The notes beneath the pieces are model-generated. The model was not told the DNA's origin. It did not search any database and saw only the letters and a program-made list of their open reading frames with translations. The position numbers and the translations under genes are program-made. Below, in pieces: positions 34,335 through 42,097 of a DNA stretch of 64,000 nucleotides (its first letter is position 1; each line of letters starts with the position of its first letter). The DNA comes from Neobacillus sp. DY30 (GTDB lineage Bacteria; Bacillota; Bacilli; Bacillales; Cytobacillaceae): the NCBI RefSeq assembly GCF_030123065.1, contig NZ_CP126093.1, positions 5,214,001 through 5,278,000 on the forward strand. Direction: 5' to 3'.

Positions 34335-35726
34335 TTATTTCTTCACATCATCTTTAAAGCCAGTTCTGTGACAGTATTGGCAATATACATCTGTTGGTGC
34401 TTTAACATCTGTGGAATCAGCTTTTGGCTCTTCACGATCGTGACAGACAAAACATTCTGCTTTCATTTCAGGAGTTTGTGCTTTATCTGCGTGGGAAGTT
34501 AACCATACATCACTTTCTACGTGGCTTTCAGGGCGTTCACCGTGACAAGCGCTACAGAATTTGTTGATACGAGATTGTTCTCTTACAACGTTAATATTTG
34601 CTGTATATTTGTGTTCTTTATCTTCTTCCTTGACCTCAGCCATTTTCAACATTGACATTAGGTCTTCTTTCGGAATGTCCCTAATCCACTTAGAATCTTG
34701 GTGACAGTCAACACATGTGTCTAGCTCTTGAATGGCTGTACCTCCGTGGTCGCCGCCCCAGTTTGCGACTCTATGATTCTCTGGAACTTTTACACGTTGA
34801 TGGCAAGTTTCACATGCCATAGAAAGCTTGACATCTTTTGTTTGCTTGCCAACCGCCTCTAAAATAATTGCTTGTGTTTTTTTGTCATGTGCAGCAACAG
34901 CTTCAGCTGCTTCTTCCTCTGTTCCCGCTTCATGTTTAACTGCATTTTTAGTTTCTTTTGTTTCCTCTTTCGCTGCCTCTTCTAAATGTTCTGGATTTGG
35001 CGGAACGAGGTAAGCTACGTCCTTCCATGGCTTTTCACCGTTATTCACTTTATCGTGACAGTCAATACATGTTCCCATGTTTGGTGCTAGGTATTTTTGT
35101 TCCATCATTTGCTCTGCAACTTCAGTTGTCCAGTGTCCGCGTACTTCTTCGGTATTGATACCGCGTGCTGCAATTTTCGCATGTGCTACACCGGAGTGAC
35201 AGGCGATACATGGAACGCCTTCCTCAATATGTCCTTTGTGGTTAACAATTAAGTCTTTTGATGCAGTTACTAGACGGTTCTTCGAGTGACACTGTAAACA
35301 GTTTTCATCTGAAACTGCTTCATGCTCGGTTTGAACGATTTGTTCCGGTATACCCATTACATGGTGATAGACTTCCTTTAAGGAAATCACTTTGTGGGTC
35401 ATCATGTTCACAAAGCCAGGTTTGATGTGGCACTGAACACAGGTGATTTCACTGTGTGCGCTTGCTGTAAAAGTTGAAACCTCTGGAGCCATTTCGTGAC
35501 AGTTCGCACAAAAGGATGGCGAGTTCGTAAAGGAAAGAACTCCGTAACCTCCACCAAAAATAACAATAGACCCGATTAGGGCGACAAATAATGCTTTCCA
35601 TCTTGTAACTGGATCCTTCCAGTCTATGTTTCTAACTTTCTGCCAAAGTCTACGAAAAAGTCCAGGCTTCTTTTTACTCTCTCTAGATTCGGGATTCTCT
35701 TTATTTTTCTTCCCCCAAAAAGCCAC
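34335..35726 (-). CDS. Membrane-anchored decaheme cytochrome c, NapC/NirT type
   Basis: A 463-residue cytochrome. A basic cytoplasmic N-terminus (ESKKKPGLFRRLWQKVRN) is followed by one membrane helix (about residues 44-66) and FCANCHEMAPE near residue 72, the quinol-dehydrogenase signature of NapC/NirT/CymA. Ten CxxCH motifs are counted: CANCH, CVQCH, CLQCH, CIACH, CIDCH, CETCH, CVDCH, CSACH, CFVCH, CQYCH. A Glu/Ala-rich charged insertion of about 50 residues divides hemes five and six. The start is a GTG at 35726, five bases after AAGGGTGA; the ATG six codons earlier lacks a ribosome site. It is the first gene of the cytochrome operon. Confidence 0.9.
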   Translation of the reverse strand: MAFWGKKNKENPESRESKKKPGLFRRLWQKVRNIDWKDPVTRWKALFVALIGSIVIFGGGYGVLSFTNSPSFCANCHEMAPEVSTFTASAHSEITCVQCHIKPGFVNMMTHKVISLKEVYHHVMGIPEQIVQTEHEAVSDENCLQCHSKNRLVTASKDLIVNHKGHIEEGVPCIACHSGVAHAKIAARGINTEEVRGHWTTEVAEQMMEQKYLAPNMGTCIDCHDKVNNGEKPWKDVAYLVPPNPEHLEEAAKEETKETKNAVKHEAGTEEEAAEAVAAHDKKTQAIILEAVGKQTKDVKLSMACETCHQRVKVPENHRVANWGGDHGGTAIQELDTCVDCHQDSKWIRDIPKEDLMSMLKMAEVKEEDKEHKYTANINVVREQSRINKFCSACHGERPESHVESDVWLTSHADKAQTPEMKAECFVCHDREEPKADSTDVKAPTDVYCQYCHRTGFKDDVKK

Positions 35727-35792
35727 TTGACTCACCCTTCCCATTATTTATTTTTATCTCTCTATTTTTTAAGTTAACCTCTCTAATGGTAG

Positions 35793-35820
35793 TATCTAAC
35801 ATTGCAAAAGTATTTTCCAA
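35793..35820 (-). promoter_or_regulatory. Possible SigA promoter of the cytochrome operon
   Basis: On the minus strand TTGGAA (35815-35820), 16 bp, TAGATA (35793-35798), 67 bp before the decaheme GTG. The match is moderate. Confidence 0.35.
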
Positions 35821-35976
35821 TGTACAATTTGTGAATATTTTTTCATACTGTTACCATGTAATCCACTTACTAAAAACAACATGTAAACATTGATAAATGA
35901 AGGTTTGATTACCAATATAAGCAAGTTGTAAACCTCTGTTAGGAATTTATAATTATACATAACCACGTATAATAAT

Positions 35977-36016
35977 CTATCATTCACCATTTTTTCTCAT
36001 GAAATATGAATGATAG
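35977..36016. promoter_or_regulatory. 10-bp inverted repeat between the cytochrome operon and secA
   Basis: CTATCATTCA (35977-35986) and TGAATGATAG (36007-36016) are perfect complements separated by 20 bases. It could be a regulator site for the divergent genes or a stem-loop; neither flank has a T-run. The rest of the 515-bp divergent region (35727-36241) is A+T-rich and shows no further clear signal. Confidence 0.45.
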
Positions 36017-36241
36017 GTGCATACAAAAACTTGACAATTTTGAAATAGGGGAATTAAGTGTAAGGATAGAATTCTATGATTCACTTTTTTGCAAATATGG
36101 CTAAAACGGTAACAATGTTGTCACTCTAATATGGAAGTGGTAAGATATAAAAGATATTTATCGATACTTTTGATAGGATTTTTTTGTATATAAAGCGAAT
36201 TTCTAAATAAGAAAATCAGATATAAAGGAGCGTTTCATCAT

Positions 36242-38755
36242 ATGATGGGGATTTTAAATAAAGTGTTCGACCTTAATAAACGCGAGCTGAAACGGCTGGA
36301 CAAAATGGCGAATCAAATTGAGGCTCTAGCCGCAGAAACAGAAAAATTAAGCGATGACCAGCTCCGTGAAAAAACAGAAGAGTTTAAGCTTCGCTATCAA
36401 AAAGGCGAAACGCTTGAGGATTTACTAGTTGAAGCCTTCGCAGTTGTTCGTGAAGGAGCACGCAGGGTACTAGGTTTATATCCATACCATGTTCAATTAA
36501 TGGGGGGAATTTCTCTCCATGAAGGTAACATTTCGGAGATGAAGACAGGGGAAGGTAAAACATTAACGGCTACAATGCCAGTTTACTTAAATGCCATCTC
36601 AGGAAAAGGTGTGCACGTTGTTACTGTCAACGAATACTTGGCCAGCCGTGACGCCAACGAAATGGGACAATTATATCAATTTCTCGGGCTTACAGTAGGT
36701 TTAAATTTAAACAGCATGTCAAAGGAAGAAAAACAAGAGGCATATGCATGTGATATAACATACGGTACAAACAATGAGTTTGGCTTTGATTATCTGCGAG
36801 ATAACATGGTCTTATATAAGGAACAAAAAGTACAGCGTCCTCTGTTCTATGCGGTCATTGACGAGGTTGACTCGATTCTAATTGATGAAGCTCGTACACC
36901 GCTGATTATCTCTGGTTCGGCACAAAAGTCGGCAGCTCTTTATATTCAAGCAAATGCGTTTGTTCGCACACTGACAAAGGACCAAGATTACACGTATGAT
37001 GAAAAAACCAAAGGCGTTATGCTGACGGAAGATGGTATTAACAAGGCAGAGCGTGCTTTTGGGATAGAAAATCTATTTGATATTTCTCATGTAACATTAA
37101 ACCATCATATTAACCAAGCCTTGAAGGCAAATGTCAGCATGCACTTAGATGTTGATTATGTTGTTCAAGATGGAGAAATTGTCATCGTTGACCAGTTTAC
37201 CGGCCGTTTAATGAAGGGCCGTCGTTATAGTGAAGGTCTGCACCAAGCGATTGAAGCAAAAGAAGGCTTGGAAGTTCAAAATGAAAGCATGACTATGGCT
37301 ACAATTACTTTCCAAAACTACTTCCGTATGTATGAAAAGCTTGCGGGTATGACTGGTACTGCGAAAACGGAAGAAGAAGAATTCCGTAACATTTATAATA
37401 TGAACGTTATTGTGATTCCAACAAATAGACCAATCGCCCGTGATGACCGCCCAGATTTAATCTATGCTTCCATGGATGGCAAATTCCGTGCGGTTGTTGA
37501 GGATATTGCGGAGCGCAATAAAAAAGGACAGCCTGTTTTGGTTGGTACGGTAGCCATTGAAACATCCGAGCTTATTTCTAAGTATTTGCAGAAAAAAGGC
37601 ATCAAACATAACGTCCTTAACGCGAAAAACCATGAACGCGAGGCAGAAATTATTGCTGAAGCAGGTCATAAAGGCTCTGTTACCATCGCGACAAACATGG
37701 CAGGACGTGGAACAGACATCAAACTTGGTGAAGGTGTTCTTGAATTAGGCGGTCTAGCTGTTATTGGTACAGAGCGTCATGAAAGCCGACGAATCGATAA
37801 CCAGCTCCGTGGACGTTCCGGCCGTCAAGGAGATCCAGGGGTCACTCAGTTCTACCTGTCAATGGAAGATGAACTAATGCGCCGCTTTGGCTCTGACAAC
37901 ATGAAAGCGATGATGGAACGCCTTGGGATGGATGATTCTCAGCCAATTCAAAGTAAAATGGTTTCAAGAGCGGTTGAATCTGCCCAAAAACGTGTGGAGG
38001 GCAATAACTTTGATGCCCGTAAGCAGCTTTTACAATATGATGACGTTCTTCGCCAACAGCGTGAAATCATCTATACCCAGCGTGATGAAGTATTAGAATC
38101 AGAAAACCTGCGTGAGATCGTTGAAAAGATGATTCTTTCTACGATCCAGCGAAATGTTGAAGCGCATGCAAATAAGCATGAGGATGAAGAAGAATGGAAT
38201 CTGCAGGGTATTATCGATTACGTAAATGCCAACCTGCTTCATGAAGGTGACATTACTGTCGAGCAATTAAAAGGTAAAGATCCTGAAGAAATGACAGAAG
38301 CCATTTTTGCTAAGGTGAAAGGACGTTATGATGAAAAAGAACAGATTCTTTCTCCAGAACAAATGCGCGAATTCGAAAAAGTTGTTACGCTGCGTGCAGT
38401 TGATAGCAAGTGGATCGATCATATTGACCAGATGGACCAACTTCGCCAAGGTATCCACCTTCGTGCGTATGGACAGATTGACCCTCTTCGTGAATACCAG
38501 CATGAAGGCTTCGCAATGTTTGAGGCAATGATTCTCTCCATTGAAGAAGAAGCTTCTATGTATATCATGAAGGCAGAGATCCGCAACAACCTTGAGCGTC
38601 AAGAGGTTGCAAAAGGACAGGCTGTTAATCCGAAAGAAGACGGAGAAGCAGTTAAGAAAAAGCCAAAAGTAAACCAGATCGACATCGGCCGTAATGATCC
38701 ATGTTACTGTGGAAGCGGGAAGAAATATAAAAACTGTCATGGTGCAGGGAAATAA
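36242..38755 (+). CDS. secA: Preprotein translocase ATPase SecA
   Basis: SecA drives protein export through SecYEG. The 837-residue protein has Walker A MKTGEGKTLTATMP near residue 100, the DEVD box (VIDEVDSILIDEARTP), helicase motif VI (QLRGRSGRQGDPG) and the C-terminal zinc-binding tail CYCGSGKKYKNCH that contacts SecB or phospholipid. ATGs at 36242 and 36245 both fit AAAGGAG. Size and sequence match Bacillus SecA1. Its orientation is opposite to hpf and prfB, whereas in B. subtilis hpf, secA and prfB point the same way. A terminator follows. Confidence 0.98.
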   Translation: MMGILNKVFDLNKRELKRLDKMANQIEALAAETEKLSDDQLREKTEEFKLRYQKGETLEDLLVEAFAVVREGARRVLGLYPYHVQLMGGISLHEGNISEMKTGEGKTLTATMPVYLNAISGKGVHVVTVNEYLASRDANEMGQLYQFLGLTVGLNLNSMSKEEKQEAYACDITYGTNNEFGFDYLRDNMVLYKEQKVQRPLFYAVIDEVDSILIDEARTPLIISGSAQKSAALYIQANAFVRTLTKDQDYTYDEKTKGVMLTEDGINKAERAFGIENLFDISHVTLNHHINQALKANVSMHLDVDYVVQDGEIVIVDQFTGRLMKGRRYSEGLHQAIEAKEGLEVQNESMTMATITFQNYFRMYEKLAGMTGTAKTEEEEFRNIYNMNVIVIPTNRPIARDDRPDLIYASMDGKFRAVVEDIAERNKKGQPVLVGTVAIETSELISKYLQKKGIKHNVLNAKNHEREAEIIAEAGHKGSVTIATNMAGRGTDIKLGEGVLELGGLAVIGTERHESRRIDNQLRGRSGRQGDPGVTQFYLSMEDELMRRFGSDNMKAMMERLGMDDSQPIQSKMVSRAVESAQKRVEGNNFDARKQLLQYDDVLRQQREIIYTQRDEVLESENLREIVEKMILSTIQRNVEAHANKHEDEEEWNLQGIIDYVNANLLHEGDITVEQLKGKDPEEMTEAIFAKVKGRYDEKEQILSPEQMREFEKVVTLRAVDSKWIDHIDQMDQLRQGIHLRAYGQIDPLREYQHEGFAMFEAMILSIEEEASMYIMKAEIRNNLERQEVAKGQAVNPKEDGEAVKKKPKVNQIDIGRNDPCYCGSGKKYKNCHGAGK

Positions 38756-38762
38756 GAACATT

Positions 38763-38793
38763 AGAGGGACAGCAATTTGCTGTCCCTCTTTTA
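38763..38793. terminator. Terminator of secA
   Basis: AGAGGGACAGC-AATTT-GCTGTCCCTCT followed by TTTAATT. Essentially the same hairpin recurs at 39255-39284. Confidence 0.92.
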
Positions 38794-38884
38794 ATTGTCG
38801 AGAAAGGTATATTTCCTCTTAGTCTGTGTTTTATAAAAATATTCTATTTGATCTTTGAGGAGTATGTGGATGCTCCTGACTAAA

Positions 38885-39180
38885 GGATTTGTCCTCAATC
38901 AGGCGGATTGAAGACTAATTGTACATCCTACTTAGAAGGATGTGTCCTCAAGAAGGGGGGTTGAGGACTAATCGTTCATCATACTCAGAAGGATGTGTCC
39001 TCAAGAAGGGGGGTTGAGGACTAATCGTACATCCTATCCAAAAGGATTTGTCCTCAAGCAAGGGGGTTGAGGACTAATCGTTCGTCCTATCCTGAAGGAT
39101 ATGTCCTCAACCAGGGGGATTGAGGACAAACCGGATGCTCTGCTAAAAAGATTTGTCCTTAATCTAGGTGATTTAACGGC
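38885..39180. repeat. 53-bp tandem repeat, about 5.6 units, each with a hairpin
   Basis: Units begin at 38885, 38938, 38991, 39044, 39097 and 39150 with an exact 53-bp period. Each contains GTCCTCAA, eight mostly G-rich bases, then TTGAGGAC, an eight-base-pair hairpin; the first and last units have decayed arms. The middle units are about 85-95 percent identical and the outer ones less so. The array lies between secA and the oxidase-like gene. It has no ribosome site or coding periodicity (53 is not a multiple of 3). Confidence 0.9.
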
Positions 39181-39206
39181 ACCTATAGTAGAAATCGCTG
39201 CGGATT

Positions 39207-39244
39207 GTGATAGTTTAAAAATTAACGGCTGTCGAGACTATCAC
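39207..39244. repeat. Inverted repeat downstream of the 53-bp array
   Basis: GTGATAGT (39207-39214) and ACTATCAC (39237-39244) are perfect complements 22 bp apart, just outside the array. Confidence 0.5.
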
Positions 39245-39254
39245 GATAGCCTAG

Positions 39255-39284
39255 AAAGGGACAGCAATTTGCTGTCCCTCTTTC
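39255..39284. terminator. Terminator of the oxidase-like gene, copy of the secA terminator
   Basis: AAAGGGACAGC-AATTT-GCTGTCCCTCTTT; the central 21 bases are identical to the secA terminator. It is palindromic and can act for the minus-strand gene ending at 39287. Confidence 0.85.
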
Positions 39285-39286
39285 AT

Positions 39287-39688
39287 TTATAGTGAAACGT
39301 TTTTATCAGAATTGTAATTAGTGTCTTTACCAACATATTTAAATACATTGACCATAAATAAGATAACGCCGATTACCACTGCTAATGAACCAATGATGGT
39401 TGGCGGCAAGGCTGCGGAAACACCCAAAACTTGCAGTGCAATTCCTCCGAGCATGACCGGAACCCCAATATTGTGTAACCAGAATTGTGTTTTAGCAAGC
39501 TTTGAATTTGCAGCATTTGGATAAAAGTGATAAATAAGTCCGAATAATGCCATGGATACCCAGCCAAGTAAATTAACATGCGCATGAACGGATGTGTATC
39601 GGAAATCATGAATAATTCCCATCGTAAGACCGGCCAAAACCCCAATTGTAAAATAAACACTTGCTATTTTTAAATAAGCCCTTCCCAC
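39287..39688 (-). CDS. Stand-alone heme-copper oxidase subunit I-like membrane protein
   Basis: A 133-residue protein with four membrane helices. The segment SVHAHVNLLGWVSMALFGLIYHFYP resembles the helix of CcoN/NorB-type subunit I that carries the low-spin heme His and the following HxH pair; further His residues are at positions 27 and 58-60. Full-length subunit I has 12 helices, so this is a short relative that cannot be a complete oxidase. Similar small proteins are annotated in other Bacilli without known function. The start is a GTG with AAGGAGG upstream. It could bind heme or sense redox state; unproved. Confidence 0.65.
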   Translation of the reverse strand: MGRAYLKIASVYFTIGVLAGLTMGIIHDFRYTSVHAHVNLLGWVSMALFGLIYHFYPNAANSKLAKTQFWLHNIGVPVMLGGIALQVLGVSAALPPTIIGSLAVVIGVILFMVNVFKYVGKDTNYNSDKNVSL

Positions 39689-39784
39689 TTTGTACCTACC
39701 TCCTTAGTTAAAAATTCACGACTATTATACTATATTTCAAGAAAATAACAATATTACCAATATATAAATAGTATTTTTGACATT

Positions 39785-39812
39785 GAAAAAACCTCCTAGA
39801 AAAGTAGGAGGT
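39785..39812 (-). terminator. Terminator of the DUF1028 gene
   Basis: ACCTCCTA / TAGGAGGT hairpin followed on the minus strand by TTTTTTC. Confidence 0.88.
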
Positions 39813-39819
39813 GATCAGA

Positions 39820-40662
39820 TTATGACTTTTTCATAAAATCAAGAACTTCTAGGTCAATGAACCCTGAACTCTGTTCTCTCATTTCAAAGTTTTCGGTATG
39901 TATATAGGCGGTTAGCGCTTTAAAAATCTCCTCATCGCTCGGTGCCTCATTGCTTAAATAGGACAACCTATTCAAATGATGAACTAATTCGTTCTTAATA
40001 TCCCCTTCAATAGCAGCGATCCGCTCAGACTTTGATGGAGCAAAATACAATTGCTGCAATTGATAAATTCGAATTAATTCTTTAATAGGATCGGGATGGT
40101 CATCAACTCTTAGATCAATATAACGATCATTAAAACCGCCATAACCGCCTTTATCCTTTACGATATACAGTGCAGCAGACTGCTTTCCCCTGCTGTCCCC
40201 TCCAGGTTCTTGACCAGCATCTAATGCAGCCAACAATCTTTCTGCAAGAGACCCGCTCGTTTCCGTAAATACCTTTGCCATAGCTTGCACTGTTTCTTCA
40301 TCCACTAAAATATTCCCCTGCGCCGCGAAATGGGTGCCTGTCACCCCGCCTGCCCAATCGTAACACTCTTTTCCTGTAAATGTTGCTGGGCTGCCAGTTG
40401 CGTCAATCAGCCCAACCTGACGCATTTCTTTTTCAGGGTCCTCCGCTAATAACAGTTCGAGCGTTTCCTCTGCTGATTTTCCCTGCTCCATTAATTCAAG
40501 TGCTTTTGGGCCATATGCGGTATTGGCATAAGATTGGGTTGCTACTGCCCCTGCACCCGCCTTAGCCCAAGGTACCACTGCACCCACTCCTAAAAATTTT
40601 GACTGAACGGCAATACCCCATTCTTTTTCGATTGGATCATAGCCCACAATTGAAAAGGTCAT
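39820..40662 (-). CDS. DUF1028 family protein
   Basis: A 280-residue cytosolic protein. The N-terminal 200 residues are DUF1028: MTFSIVGYDP, WGIAVQSKFLGVGAVVPWAKAGAGAVATQS, GLIDATG and DSRGKQSAALYIVKDKGGYGG. This family has an Ntn-hydrolase-like fold but its activity is not known. The last 80 residues are helical and variable. AGGAGGATT precedes the ATG. It stands between hpf and the oxidase-like gene, each with its own terminator, so it is probably monocistronic. Confidence 0.85.
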   Translation of the reverse strand: MTFSIVGYDPIEKEWGIAVQSKFLGVGAVVPWAKAGAGAVATQSYANTAYGPKALELMEQGKSAEETLELLLAEDPEKEMRQVGLIDATGSPATFTGKECYDWAGGVTGTHFAAQGNILVDEETVQAMAKVFTETSGSLAERLLAALDAGQEPGGDSRGKQSAALYIVKDKGGYGGFNDRYIDLRVDDHPDPIKELIRIYQLQQLYFAPSKSERIAAIEGDIKNELVHHLNRLSYLSNEAPSDEEIFKALTAYIHTENFEMREQSSGFIDLEVLDFMKKS

Positions 40663-40746
40663 TAGAAATCCTCCTGGAAAAAGTAGATTATATGTAAACG
40701 CTTTATTATTTAATAATATAAAATATTAGAATAATAGAACATGTAA

Positions 40747-40782
40747 AAAACGCAGCTCCAAAATGCCCGGAACTGCGTTATG
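40747..40782 (-). terminator. Terminator of hpf
   Basis: AACGCAGTTCC / GGAGCTGCGTT stem (one G-U pair) followed by TTTTTAC on the minus strand. Confidence 0.85.
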
Positions 40783-40789
40783 TTTTTAA

Positions 40790-41338
40790 TTAATGTGTTT
40801 CAATTAAGCCGTAACGGCCATCTTTTCGCTTATAAACTACGTTTGTACGGTTCGTATCAGAGTTATTGAACACATAGAAGTTGTGTCCTAATAGATTCAT
40901 TTGAAGAATTGCTTCTTCACTGTCCATTGGCTTAAGATCAAACCGCTTTGTACGGACTAGTTCTAAATCATCTTCATCTTGCTCCAGGACTTCTGTGTTT
41001 TCAGAAGTTGCAAACGTAACCGGAAAATCGCCTTTTTCACGGAATTTACGATTTACCTTTGTTTTATGCTTACGGATTTGACGCTCAAGCTTGTCTGAGA
41101 TTAGGTCAATGCCTGCATACATATCAACATTTGTTTCTTCTGCTCGAAGAACCAAGTTTGGAAGCGGGATGGTAACCTCTACTTTTGAAGTTTTATCTTG
41201 ATTGAATCGTAAATTCACATTTACCTTTGCATCAGGTGCTTCTGTGAAATACCTTTCCAATTTAGAAATTTTCTTTTCAACGTACTCTCTAATTGCTGGA
41301 GTTACCTCAATGTTTTCACCACGAACGTTATAATTCAT
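40790..41338 (-). CDS. hpf: Ribosome hibernation-promoting factor, long form
   Basis: Long HPF (YvyD) binds the 30S decoding centre and dimerises idle ribosomes to 100S particles in stress and stationary phase. The 182-residue protein has the N-terminal S30AE domain (about residues 1-100) and the C-terminal dimerisation domain that starts at VRTKRFDLKPMDSEEAILQM and ends in VVYKRKDGRYGLIE. AAGGAGGAG precedes the ATG. In B. subtilis hpf precedes secA and is SigB/SigH-controlled; a SigB-like promoter is present upstream here. Confidence 0.96.
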   Translation of the reverse strand: MNYNVRGENIEVTPAIREYVEKKISKLERYFTEAPDAKVNVNLRFNQDKTSKVEVTIPLPNLVLRAEETNVDMYAGIDLISDKLERQIRKHKTKVNRKFREKGDFPVTFATSENTEVLEQDEDDLELVRTKRFDLKPMDSEEAILQMNLLGHNFYVFNNSDTNRTNVVYKRKDGRYGLIETH

Positions 41339-41456
41339 TAGTGGACTCCTCCTTTATATTCCTATGTATTACATTTCTATTTTACCCTTTCAATATCCTG
41401 CTAAAACGGAATAAATATTTTGTCGAAATTTTGACAAAAACAAAGGGAAAATAGTG

Positions 41457-41482
41457 ACAACCTATCCATGACATCTTTAAAC
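41457..41482 (-). promoter_or_regulatory. Candidate SigB promoter of hpf
   Basis: Minus strand GTTTAA (41477-41482), 14 bp, GGTTGT (41457-41462). The -35 is perfect for SigB and the -10 matches GGGTAT at four of six positions; hpf is a known SigB gene in B. subtilis. Confidence 0.45.
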
Positions 41483-41590
41483 CCTTTTAAAGTATCTTAC
41501 ATCTTTAGTCTATTATCATTAGGGACAATTTACCACATATATGTCTAATGAATAAAGTACTGAGATGAAAAGTGACTGGAGGAGTTATGC

Positions 41591-42094
41591 ATGGAACAAC
41601 AAGAAAGAAGAACACTCGCATGGCATGAAACCTTAGAACTTCATGAACTCGTAGCATTTCAATCTGTTGGCTTAATGAAGTTAAAGTTATCGTATCGAAA
41701 GGTTCCTGACCAAGAACTCAAGGAAATTTATAATAAATGCATTCATGATCTTGAACATAATCTTAGTGAGCTATTAAAGTTTTATCCTTCTGCCCCTGGT
41801 TACCCGGGCAGAGAGGACGATGAGGATTATCGTGAGGATGTTGGTTTTTATGCAGGTGACCTTCTAAGTCTTTCGAAAGCTTTAGTCCGGAATTTATCTG
41901 TTGCCATTACGGAAACAGCAACACCGGCATTGAGAAATGTGTTAACAAAACAATTAAACGCCGGCATTAAAGGACATGAGCGAATTTTTAATTATATGTA
42001 CAAAAATGGACTATATCCTTCGTATGATTTAGGCCGCCTGCTGGGACTTGATATTCAAAATGCCCAAAAAGCTTTAAGGATGAAGTATAAATAA
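41591..42094 (+). CDS. CotF-like spore coat protein
   Basis: A 167-residue helical protein of the CotF/ferritin-like coat family. Features seen are the helix pair LAWHETLELHELVAFQSVGL and KCIHDLEHNLSELLKFYP, a Pro/Gly-rich acidic loop (SAPGYPGREDDEDYREDV), and C-terminal helices ending NAQKALRMKYK. No signal peptide. GGAGGAGTTATGC precedes the ATG. It is the only gene between hpf and comFC, in the slot that in B. subtilis holds the flagellar late genes. Role in the spore coat is inferred from family membership. Confidence 0.7.
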   Translation: MEQQERRTLAWHETLELHELVAFQSVGLMKLKLSYRKVPDQELKEIYNKCIHDLEHNLSELLKFYPSAPGYPGREDDEDYREDVGFYAGDLLSLSKALVRNLSVAITETATPALRNVLTKQLNAGIKGHERIFNYMYKNGLYPSYDLGRLLGLDIQNAQKALRMKYK

Positions 42095-42097
42095 GGG

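Noticed and set aside
35829..35848. TGTGA...TCATA as an FNR box for the cytochrome operon
   Set aside because: Spacing is eight rather than six bases and the second arm does not match TCACA.
38885..39180. 53-bp repeats considered as a CRISPR array
   Set aside because: Units are contiguous with no variable spacers, similarity runs through the whole unit, and there are no cas genes.
39101..39292. 63-codon frame across the end of the tandem repeat
   Set aside because: No ribosome site, composed of repeat and terminator sequence, no recognisable product.
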